Made by a program: the position numbers and the translations under genes
Part shown: one piece after another, positions 1 through 11,900 of the stretch
Layout of the letters: every line of letters starts with the position of its first letter
How positions within the stretch are numbered: position 1 is the stretch's first letter
Notes under the pieces: generated by a model
Told to the model about the DNA's origin: nothing
Database searches by the model: none
The model's input: only the letters and a program-made list of their open reading frames with translations
Assembly (NCBI GenBank): GCA_900660155.1
Contig: CABFPE010000093.1
Span: forward strand, 150,668 to 176,580
DNA length: 25,913 nt
Direction of reading: 5' to 3'
Source of the DNA: Hofstenia miamia
Lineage: Eukaryota; Xenacoelomorpha; Acoela; Hofsteniidae

Positions 1-1079
1 AATTCTACCGATTTTTTTGCAAGAATTCGCACTTGGCCGATCAACCTAATGGCGATCTCTGATGTGGCATAAAGGTTTCATCAAATATTTTAATCACATT
101 AAAATAAAAAAGTGAAACGTTCCATCACTTCAAAACGATATGTAATAGGAATGAATACAGGCGCCTTGCAGGAGAACTCTCAGGAAAACGCTCAAAACCA
201 AGGTTGTAATCACATGGAAAAATTTAACCCAAAACTTCCTATTGCAGTGGTGAAAAAATAATGAATAAAAGAATACTACCATATACTAAGTGGTGCTCGT
301 TAAAACAATCTATTGGTGGTTTGTGGTAATAGGTCCCTGCTGCAGGGAATGGCTGTAAAGTTACCAGGCGTTTACATTTACAGTATTTTTCATTTTTGAC
401 AATTCCTGAAAAATATCATTACATCCAGCAATTCCCCTAGGCAAATAATGTACGTATATGTCTAATTTGAAACAAAATTTGTCTCTTAATTTTCCTAAAA
501 TTATACTCGCAATTCGAGTCACTAAAATTGGTATTAATTATTTTTGAGATGTATTTATTTCATTCTACAAAGCCAATATTATAATAATTTCAATAAATTG
601 TTTCTTAAATGTTTTGTTATATATCATACATTAATTAGGTAAACAATTGAAATTTTTGTACTTAGATATATGTTACCTAATACCCTGTTATGTGAACAAA
701 TATTTTTCACATTTTGTCACATTTTTTAGTGCTAGGCTGAATTTTCTGACAGCAGCACTTACTATGACACCCTCTTAGTAAAGTCCTGCCAAGGTCCGCC
801 TCTTGGTGATGTACAGGATTGATTGTATGCTTCTAGAGCACTACCTCACATTTAAAAGTTAAAAGAGCCTGGGAGAGATCGGGTCAATGTACCGGATTAA
901 ATGTTTCCTATAACCCATCGTAATAAACTGAATACAAATTTTTAATAATACTTTATTGCAAATAAAGACATTTAAGAGATACGTCTTGAACTAATTGAAT
1001 AATGACCGAAATGATTGTCTCGTTGTTTCATCCATGGTAGTATACATGTCAATGCTTAAAATTTAGTTTCAATATTTAG

Positions 1080-1270
1080 CTCATGATACTGCCTATGCAT
1101 ATTGGAAAGAATCTGACGCGTTATTCAATGAGATCATTAACATTAGCTTATTAATTAATTCACTCATTGAAGAAGGATTTGGTTTCAGTGATTGCGATAT
1201 TTCAAATAATGATTGCAAAAGGTCATTGTTAGAGTATAATAATCTGCTCAAACATGGATATGATTGGGAG
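1080..1270 (+). CDS. PROM: Prominin exon: extracellular loop 1, cysteine pair
   Basis: The acceptor is AATATTTAG and the donor GAG|GTAAAT. The exon enters with two bases of a split codon and leaves in phase 0, giving 63 whole codons from HDTAYAYWKE to GYDWE. It holds a sequon (NIS) and the pair DCDISNNDC. Human prominin-1 has a cysteine pair of similar spacing (C-LVHPSSET-C) at this place in loop 1. Its partner exon lies upstream and is not convincingly visible. Confidence 0.75.
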
Positions 1271-2901
1271 GTAAATTTTTGTGTAATTATTATTAATATA
1301 TATATACATTATAAGCATTAGGTTGCATCGGGTATATTAAAATGAAAGTCGAAACAATTTGGTAATGCATATTCTTTCATTTGATTAGAGCTGTTACTTT
1401 GGTTGAGAAAGGAAAATTTGTATGTCTAATACCATAAAATATGTAAAAGAAAAATTGCCTATTAATTTTTAATCAAAATTAGAAAACTTGTATTGGAAAA
1501 ATGTATTCGGCCACCTGAAAAAATTTTAACAAATGAGCAAGCAAATCCGAAAAAGTACATTCAAAGATACATAAATTAATAATTGATGCAATACAAGCAA
1601 ACAAAATTGTCTCCTAATATTTTGTAGGGTATCCCTTTCAGCCAATAACAGCTTCAAGGCGATCAGGAATTGAAGCAAAAGGTCTTTCAATAAGGCTGTT
1701 GGGAATTGCGTAAAAATTCTGCTTATTGCGCTCCACAGCTCGTCTTCAGTGTGAAGAGTATGCTGTCCAATTCGATATTTGACCTCTTTCTACATATTTT
1801 CGATAATATTAAGGTTTGAAGTTTCGTCAGGCCAGTAAACAAGGATAACAGCCCCATTATTGTGGAAGAAGTTTTCATTTCTTTTGAGGTATGACATGAA
1901 GTACCTTCCTGCTGGCAAGGGTTCCTTTTTTAGAATCCGAGCATATTAGAGCTTAGGAGGGTACCAGTGATATGAACAATCTTGCAAAAGCCACATTTCC
2001 ATATTGCACCCTATGTCATTACAGACTTCCCACCATAATCATGGTCTCCAGATTAAGTTGAGGAAAGAATCGGAACTTTTGCCCAGTTGGTCTCTTTATC
2101 AACATTCCTTTCCATGACTATAGTTCAAATCTTGACTCATTGAAATTCTAACATTAGACCAATCTTCAGACGAATTGTCTTTCATTAAATTGGCTTAATC
2201 TTTGCTTTGAGGTTAAGAATGGCTTTCTGGGTGCCAAGAAAGTCCCAATTGAGTACTTTAGGAAGTTTCGCACAGTTATTGCTGTCAAAAGGGGACCATC
2301 AGCCCATTCCTTGCAAAATTCTCTGAATTATTTCTGGGATTTCGCTTTGAAAGCCACGTAAGAGCTTTTTGGGAGGTTTTGGAGGTCTTCTTTGGTCTTC
2401 CGGACTTTGACTTGGGGGCAATGATGTTTTCAGAAGTGACGCGTCTGATGATATCCCCAGCATTACTTCGAGGTCGTTCTACAAGTCGGGCTACTTTCCG
2501 TTGACTCATCCCTTCCAAATGTTTAGAAATCATCAATTCGCGGATGTCAAGAATACGTAACCAGGCATCATACATGGCGAAGAAAGACTGTTAGTAGACA
2601 TTTTCAATATACATAAACTAAAAAAGCTCAACCTAAGAAATTTTTTACAGATTCTCTGATTTGGTCTGAAGTGGTCGAATACATTTTTCCAAGGAATGAT
2701 TAGCTAACTACAAGCATTGTAGCAGTTCTCCCTGAGATTTAAAGTAAACAACGATAATTATATCTCAACATTGATGAATCCCTCTTTTTGCAACCCCAAA
2801 TCTAATTAAAAAATAACTTTGATATTCTTGGCATCCATTTTTTAGATATATTTATGACAAATCATGAGTGGCCGAATTCTTTTTTCCAATAAATATATAC
2901 A

Positions 2902-2945
<44 letters not shown>

Positions 2946-5900
2946 TTCAAATTCATTTTATCATTTATTATTTCAGAGACCTTCACCTTTGGAATTAGTT
3001 ACTCCAGAAGTATTTCTACTAAGTGTCGAAGAAGACATTGATGGGGTAAATTATTTTTTACTGAAATAGACATTTACTATACGTATTATTTAGTTCAGCA
3101 AAATTTGTTTTTTAATAGAATTTGAGTAATTATGTTTACAGTTTTAAAATATCACTTTCTAAAAGGCTTTTTGTTAACTCATTGCAGTTGCCTTAAACAT
3201 TCAACTTTGTTCTATCAATAACATTGCCATTATATTTTAGTCATTTAATCAGGTAGGTTTGGCCACTTGTTTGGTACTCTGTTGATGTGGTCATAAATTT
3301 TTTATTAACCTAGAACTCTACAAATAATATGTGTTGGCTATTTGCGCATGTGCTTCCCCTAATTGTTTTTACAATGCATACATTTCTGGCATTCTAAACA
3401 TTGTCTTATTGACAGAAGATACTATTTTAATGAGTTCCTTTTCAAAATTTTATAAAAACGAAGCATCGTATTAACTATAAAATTAGGCATCGTGAATTTG
3501 TGAGGAATTTAAAATTATTTCCAATTTACTATTTGTAAGAATAAAATGGAATATAAACAAACATTTCAGTGAAATTTTTCATAATCACAATGAAGTTTAT
3601 TTTTGAAAACATTTTTGTTATTATATCCTTAGATATTTTTTTGAAGCATTTCAGTACTTAACTTTAAGCAGCAGTTTGATTGCTGAAAAATTCTAATGGT
3701 TTTATATATTTTTTTTAATGTATTATATATATATATATATATATTTGGTGCATATTATTTCATGTATGTTTAGCAAATATGAATCTATACACTGAAAAAG
3801 TATAAAATTGAATTAAATGAATATAAATAATGAAGTTTTTGCTAAGTTTTTAATTCATTTATGGTTAATAAGAAACTTAATTTCACATTAAGACGAATTT
3901 ATGTAAAATTCAATGCTATTTTTTGATAAATTAAATCAGGATTAAATTATTGTTATCTATATTTTGTGCCAGGTTGACATGTGGCAAAATATTGTCCTGT
4001 TTTATACTGTGCTAACGCCTGTACGATGTCTGTCTTATTTTCAACGACAGAAGATCATTTCTGTCAGAAAGTACAAGTGCATTTCAAATTTGTTACTTTT
4101 ATTATCAGGTTTGTAATTGTTTTTAGGCCGTAAGCACATATCGCGGAGATTTTGTTGCAAAAATCGATTTAATTGCTATTTGGGAGCCACTCCAAGATGC
4201 GTAGGTGGCCTTAGGAAATTATCTGAAACATCGATAACTGCTTTCTTGGCATATTGTATGGGAGCTGCAACATCTAACTGTTTTGTGAAAGACAATTCGG
4301 GGGAAATTGCTTCAGCTGGGAGATTTCAGGCAGAGTGGAGGTGAAGCGTGTCAAACAATAGGGTGGGGCAACTCAGTGCGTGTATATGGTGCAAATTATT
4401 TCTAAAATGAATAACCATGGAGGAAAATTGGGTCAAAAACACTCTTGAGTTAAGAAGAATTGGTTCAAAGAATTGACAATTTTTTTACAACAAAGTTCCT
4501 GTTTGATGAAATTTGGATTTACTTGAAAAATTACTCTAAAATTTTCCCATAATTTTCTGCCGAAAATTCCAAAAATCGGGTTTGGGTCTCGTCCAATTTA
4601 AAAATCTCAGCTCTATTACATATATGATATACATGTATATAGGTAGTTAGATAGATAGTTAAATTCGGTTTAATATTTACTGCATGAACTTTCTTCAAAA
4701 TGCACTACAACCTTGAACATCATGGTCGTACATGTAACGTTAAAATCACAAACAATTGAATACACACCATAAATTGTCAACAGTTAAATAACGTTCATTG
4801 GTTTAATCTTGCCTATCAACTTACTCTTGAAACCATGGCACAGAAAGATGTGATCGAAATCCCAGTTTGGTCTCTCTCAAAAAAATAGCGGAGCATTGAA
4901 TGATCTCAAGATTTGTAGCCAGACACTGTAGTCGCTTTTAAAACGGAAAACTGAATTCAACTAGTAAAGCCACGTAAATACACACAAAGATCCTAATGCC
5001 TATTAATTTGTCCAAAATGACACTCCGAATATTGAGAAATAGTTGAAGAAATGGTCGGAATATTTCAAAAAGAATCATCCTCCTAACTTTACGGAATTAT
5101 TTTTTATTTGAGAAACACAGTGGTTAAAGACCTCTCGTAAATTCGCATCACATCAAATCGAGATTACGCTTTGAAATTCGTGCACTATTTCCATTGGGGC
5201 GACTGATATTCGTGAGGAGACATAAGTGTCAAACATATCGATTCAAGACGCGATATTCGACTACAAATATTTCTGGTTGACAGAAAACAGTTACGGTCTT
5301 TAGAGAAATGTGGAGTTCTAGGATGCGAGTTCTGGTAAATGTGGATGATGTAAAGCAATATATTGACAACATTTACTATTACTGACGTAGCAAAAAAAGG
5401 ATATTATATTTGAATATTATGTTGTAGGTGTTTCATTTATTATTGTTAGTTTACATTTTATATCTTATGCTCGATCTTTATGTTCAAGTTCAAGGCTGTT
5501 ATGCAAAAAAATTGAAAATTTCATTCGTGTGTGATTTAACGCAAAAAGCGTTGAAACAAGGTAATTTCAATTTTAAGCGCACGTAATTCAAATTGTTTCG
5601 ATCTATGTCTGTCATTATTTTGTAAACAGTTAATAAAACTAATTGTAATATGTTTCATTTTGAAATTTGGCCAACGAACTGAACAATTTCTGTCATAACA
5701 AATTATAAACAAATTATGGAATGGAATATTTGATTGCAACAATCCCAGTTTGAATCAAATCAGAAAACGGTTGTTCAATATCGAATGTATAAATTATGAC
5801 CTAAACATGTGCGTAATTTGTTGTATGCATTAAATTTGAATTGAAATTTGAGGAATTCTTTTGAAACATTAGTGTTTGTAGTTTCACCGATGCGTAGCTG

Positions 5901-8900
5901 TGGCTTGTTAATTATTAAACCTGCTTAAAAATGTATATGTCGAATCAAGATTATCTCAGATTTCAAATTTTTAGCAACAAGGTGACATTGTTGTCGTGTA
6001 ATTGTAGGTACATATGATTTCTATAAAAGATGAGGCTCACTAGTGATTTTATGGTCGTTCCCAGCGCACTTCAGTATTTGCTGTTGGCGCCATCGTTGGT
6101 AAATTATTCAGATTAGTTAAAAATTTATCGAATCCACATGCAATACTGGAAGCAGTGCCTAAAAGTGATGTAGCTTGTGTTGTGCTTGATAATAATTCAT
6201 CAATTCACTGGTTACAAAATCAAACTTCGTTTTTCTAGCAGTCACCATAGCAATGTTTTAGTTTCAATATATCATCATGTCATCAATCATTCTATTTTGT
6301 GACATAATTTGAGATTATTCTTTCTTAAATTAGCGTTTTTTGAATAATTGTGCATAATATTTTATATTTATTGTTTTACATATATACACACTAGAGAATA
6401 AGTTAAACAATTTTTTATAAAAATGCAAATTTAAGGGTTTTACAAGTAACTTAGTGATGCTGTTATAATATTTAGCTGTTGAACTTCAAGAAATGATATG
6501 CTTAATCGAAACTCAACCCAAACTTGTTGAGTTGCATTGCCTTTAAAACATGAAAAGGGACGTCGTTATTTGAATAATCTATATCTATTTGAGTGGCTGA
6601 GCTAATAAACTAATTCTGTTTAAATGATTAACAATATATTATGAGCACATTTATGAATGTTATTAACCAAGAAACTTTATTTAAAAAGAATACATTTTTA
6701 ATTCTTTAATAAGAATGATAGTTGAATTTTTTGCAAGTCTTAAAATGGAAAGGATTGCAAAAATATGTTGGGTTAACTCTATAATCAGTATTTTAAATTT
6801 TTGGAAATTTATTGAGTTTTAATATTTTGAAAAACTGTTTCTTATTATAAATTGTCACATTTTATTGAAACAATATTTTTGCAAACTTTCATTAAGCACC
6901 GAGAGTTTTAGATTACTAATTCATGTTTTTGCTAATTTAAGATACTTACTCTGTCAAATGCTGGGCTTTTGAACGAGCTTGTCTTTGTGATCATTTTAGT
7001 TTCCTTTAATGTAAATCCACAGACTTTGTTAAAATTCATGAACATACTGGAAACATTGATACATATATTATCCAACCAAAAATTCTTGGGATTTGAAAAT
7101 AAAAAACTATAATCACTGTAATTCAAAAATATATTTGTCCTCACCACTTCTTGTTGAAAATTCAATTTTTTTATACTTGGTTAATATCAAATGTACATAA
7201 ACTTATTACAGCTTATTTCTAAGATGTTACTTTTACTAATTTGTAAAAACAGTATCTACCAGAATGAAAAACGTGAAGAAGAATAATTACACAATTCGCA
7301 TACAAATTTTGTTTTTATGCTAAACATTTACATAGTTTTTGTTTACGGAAGTAGCATAAAACTAAGTTCCTTGGGTAATGCAATACGAAATTTTTCAAAA
7401 TTATTATATTGATCAATTTAGAATGAACATTATTTAAATTTATTTGAATTAAATATATGCAACATAACATGTAGAATCTATAAATTAGACATCAATAAAG
7501 ATGTGCTAAGACAAGTTCAATATAATGGGATTTTATAATTTAGCAATAAAATCATTGATATTAAATTACTATTGATTTTAATGTCTTTGTGATTTTTCCT
7601 TTCTTGAAACCTGCTTGCTAAATATCCTCAGCATGACTCCCCTGATTGCATGCTTGCGTGGATGTGCCAAGATATGTTGCTTGCTTAAAAATTGTTTTCA
7701 CATTACAGAAGACAAAGTACCATTCGTCTTTTTTCAATATCTGTTCATTGGTACCTATACAATAGAAAATTGCAAATATATTGTATATTCTTACAAAAGT
7801 AGNTATTAGCCTTAAGATGGAACACCTTCCTGCTAACCATTGAATTCATTATATAGTGCTCATAATAACAAGAGCTGGCATAATATTATTAATAACATTA
7901 ATAGATAGCAAAAAAATTTGGTTGGTCAGCTTGAATGTTAAAATCGGAAATTTGTAGTTGCTCAAATTAGTATTAACAGTTGTTTTTATGATGTTAATGG
8001 TTGCTGCAACAACCAAAACTATGAAACAACTATAAACAACATAAAAACAACCAAAATTGTTATCTGGGTAATGTAAACTCACAGACTTTGTTAAAATTCA
8101 TGAACATACTAGGAACATTGATATACATTATCCAACAAAAAATTTCTCGAACTTGAAAATAAAAAACTATAATTACTGTAATTCAAAAAATATATTTGTC
8201 CTCACCACTTCTTGTTGAAAATTCAATTTTTTTTAAACTTGGTTAATATCAAATGTACATAAACTTATTACAACTTGTTTCGAAGATGTTACTTTTACTA
8301 ATTTGTAAAAAACAGTATCTACCAGATGAAAAACGTGAAGAAGAATAATTACACAATTCGCATACAAATTTTGTTTTTATGCTAAACATTTACATAGTTT
8401 TTGTTTACGGAAGTAGCATAAAACTAAGTTCCTTGGGTAATGCAATACGAAATTTTTCAAAATTATTATATTGATCAATTTAGAATGAACATTATTTAAA
8501 TTTATTTGAATTAAATATATGCAACATAACATGTAGAATCTATAAATTAGACATCAATAAAGATGTGCTAAGACAAGTTCAATATAATGGGATTTTATAA
8601 TTTAGCAATAAAATCATTGATATTAAATTACTATTGATTTTAATGTCTTTGTGATTTTTCCTTTCTTGAAACCTGCTTGCTAAATATCCTCAGCATGACT
8701 CCCCTGATTGCATGCTTGCGTGGATGTGCCAAGATATGTTGCTTGCTTAAAAATTGTTTTCACATTACAGAAGACAAAGTACCATTCGTCTTTTTTCAAT
8801 ATCTGTTCATTGGTACCTATACAATAGAAAATTGCAAATATATTGTATATTCTTACAAAAGTAGAACAACCAAAAGTATTTAAATTAAATCGATATTTTT

Positions 8901-11900
8901 GGTTTCTTCATGCTTATTAGAATGTAAATAGTTCTTCCTCGATGCCATTTTTTTAAAGTATAACTAAGTGATAATTTTTTTTAATGTTTATGCTTAAGAC
9001 TTAAATCAGCGTAGTTCTTATTTCACTAAAATAAGAATAAGCTATTGCTTACCAACTATTAAAAAGCAATATTTTAGTCAAAGTCTGAAATGGTTGGCAA
9101 AATAGCTGCTGCCGCTACACTAGCTGTGGATGGTAATGATTTTTATTAATCTAGTACTCAAATGAGATCAATTAATTTATATTTTAAGATTTAAGTTTCA
9201 ACCATGTTGACAATGAGTCTCATGGTGAAATGCCTACTTTGACATTTTTTTAGCAAGATAAATTATAATAATTTCATAATAAAATTTTATATTCTTAATA
9301 CACCGCCACATACTTAAGAATATTAATTATAAAAATCACAAATTTAAAGTTAAGATCGGTACATTGCTGTTTGAAAAGCTCATGTTTGAGTGCTTTCTTG
9401 AAAACCATGATAGACGAGATTCATTCCTTGGGGTTACAAAGAATTAAATAATTTTGGACCACAAACACTAAACATATTGTCACCAGAAGCAAGACACGAG
9501 TCTTCGGAATAACCAGTGATTTGCCAACTATTGTCCTTTTGGAAGGATCCTCCAAATGAAAAGAACTAGATGGGTATGATGGAGGTAGCAAGACCATTAA
9601 TACATTTCCACACCATTAAAAGAAATTTGTACTTTATGCGAAACGAAACCATTAACCAGTGAAGTAGATATAGAGCTAGACTAATGTGATCGCATTTGAA
9701 TAAGTTAAACACAAATCTCGCACATCCATTTTGCGCATGCTGCAGCTTTAGTAGTAATCTGAGAGCATACACACAACCATTCATAAAATCCAATTTTGAT
9801 AGTACCAATGATCTAACCAAATTGCTTCTTAGGTCTGTTGATAAGTATTTCCTTAATCACTTGATGGACATGAGCAGCCATGTCAAACTTATTGTCGAGA
9901 AGAATTCCAAGATTCTTGATTATATTATTAATATAATAATGAAATAATAAATATTGAAATCTGTGGAATTCCATTTACTTATTTTTAGAGTTGAATAACA
10001 TTACTCGCACGGCTGCTGTTAACATAAATATTTTGATCTCCAATATCTCGAACTCAATGAATACAACGATTTCAAAGTTTGATCCTAATGACTACCTGTG
10101 GAACTCACCATCTGAAATCAGAGCAGAAGGAAAATCTCACGGCTTCAAAAGGTAAATCTAACTAGCATTTAATATATAGATTGAAACTCTGAAAATATTG
10201 TCAATGACCAATTTTATCAAATATCTTAGAAAGTTTCTATTCTTGAAAACTTTAATTTTAAACAAACAATACATTATTTTTAATCATCTAAGTGGTTCTT
10301 TAGATTGTTTTATGCAGGAAGGATACAGATGGGACCAATGGGGTCTGGGGCATACTCTTAAATATAAAAAACCTATAAAAAATAGTGCAATAAAAATTAC
10401 ATACAGAAATACTTTAGTACTCACTTATGCATTTAGCATTGTTGTTTACAAATGATAATGTGATATTTCTTTTCTTGAGTAAGTGTACATTGAATTGCGT
10501 TTATATTATAATAAAAACAATAACCTCTGTCTTCTTAAAATAAATATTGGCAGTGCATTATTATATTTTCCGGATTATGAATGCCCTCTCATAAATTCTG
10601 TTCTGGGTTTGATAAAATCTTATTGAAATCTTGACTTACACTCCTTTTGCTGTTGTTCAAAAAACAATCGTTGTGAGGAAAACTTTTTCATTTCGTTTCT
10701 GCAACAAATTTTCAATATCCTCTCCTTTTTTCAAAAAATTACCATTTATATTAAGAGTGTAGCACAGATTGCTGGGAATTTATATCTTTTAATGCATGAT
10801 TAATACATATTTAAATATTATATTATTATATAATATTATATATTTATATTTAGTTTTAGTTTGAAGTTCTTGTGGAAAGCGTTTGATATAATAATACTCG
10901 TCCCGCAAAAATCGAAAATATTTATTTCTATATTTATTTATGCTACATTTATCATTATTACCTCCAACGTGTTGTCTCATTAAATACTTTCCGTCTCTTG
11001 ACTTTCTAAATTACATTCTATTGCATACATTCTATTGCAGTTACATGCTATAGTATATTCACATTTCACCATTGACATAGTACTAATATTGTCGTGTCTG
11101 CCTTTAAAGCAAAATTCTAATTTCCATAAATAGGCACTTATCTGTCAGTACCAATTTTATAATTTTATAGAAACCAAATGAGGCTCATAACAAATATGAT
11201 TTTACTATTAAGTGAGGTGCATTTCCTTTTAGATCATTCTTACAGACTGTTGTACTCCTACTTGCATTCACACAAATATTCTTATTTACAACTGCTGCTT
11301 TCACCTGGCTCATGTTCAATCCCGAGGTAGAAATATCCCAACGCCATTTCTTCAGTCATGTTATATCACTGGTTGACTACATGTATGCATTCTCATTCTA
11401 TACGACATTATTTTTGTTGGCCTTTCATATATATATATATATGAAGTAGCATAGAAAGGAGCTATTTTAAGGAAGCTTTTAGATGGAGTTATATCTGTCC
11501 ATTTTTGGCATTGCTTTATGCATTGATATTTGTGTTTTCATTCCCTGATGCAATTTCATACAGCGCAGCTTGCTCACAACTCCGAGATCAAAATCCATTT
11601 GTAAGTTGAATTTCTTTGCACAGAGGTTTATTGTTTCATCAATTATTTTGTTCTGTATTTCATTGGGTTTCTAATATAAATATATTGATATAATCAACAT
11701 TTTGTTTAGATTTAAATATTTGCAATTTCTCATAGTTACTATGAATAAAATCAAATTGCTAATGATGTGGTTTAATTAAACACTTAAGCGGTATGCTCTC
11801 TGTACTAAGTTTCTTATCAGCTGTTTTATTATGACTATATTTTAGTTTTTGGATGAACCATTTCGAATTAATCCAAACATTTCAAGCATAATTGCAGATT

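Larger units (their letters stand above)
1493..2889 (-). mobile_element. Tc1/mariner-type DNA transposon, decayed, about 1.4 kb
   Basis: Terminal inverted repeats lie at about 1493-1520 (starting TTGGAAAAATGTATTCGGCC) and 2862-2889 (ending GAATTCTTTTTTCCAA). Both are bounded by TA (1491-1492 and 2890-2891), the target duplication of this superfamily. A further copy of the repeat lies inside the right end at about 2665-2692. The element sits in the prominin intron between 1270 and 2977, opposite to the gene, and encloses a transposase pseudogene of the expected position and size. Confidence 0.88.
3046..9077 (+). other. Large prominin intron, about 6 kb
   Basis: This intron starts GTAAAT and ends ATATTTTAG. 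It holds a short (TA)n at 3723-3744, a possible minus-strand exon at 4176-4315, an unexplained open frame at 6047-6238 and the 794-bp direct duplication. An exon of roughly 54 bases is expected here, encoding the human LVQQGYQSLNDIPDRV-like segment, but I could not identify one. The rest is AT-rich sequence without recognisable features. Confidence 0.6.

Noticed and set aside
161..202. Possible upstream prominin exon (ALQENSQENAQNQ)
   Set aside because: The phase would fit the exon at 1080, but the donor (GTTGTA) is weak, the acceptor has no pyrimidine tract and there is no clear family match.
1..1079. Search for further loop 1 exons of prominin
   Set aside because: No block with both good splice sites and family resemblance was found. 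The stretch at about 720-900 is less AT-rich but has no recognisable content.
7615..7809. 64-codon plus-strand open frame, repeated at 8677-8883
   Set aside because: Both are the same sequence in the two copies of the direct duplication, with a CTG/TTG start and no family motif. Identity reflects the duplication, not selection.
9696..9947. 83-codon plus-strand open frame
   Set aside because: It is antisense to the LINE reverse-transcriptase fragment, which carries clear family motifs on the minus strand.
11427..11460. Frameshift of prominin at the (AT)n run
   Set aside because: All three frames meet stops right after the run, so no simple indel restores reading. An intron with ordinary splice sites explains the region better.
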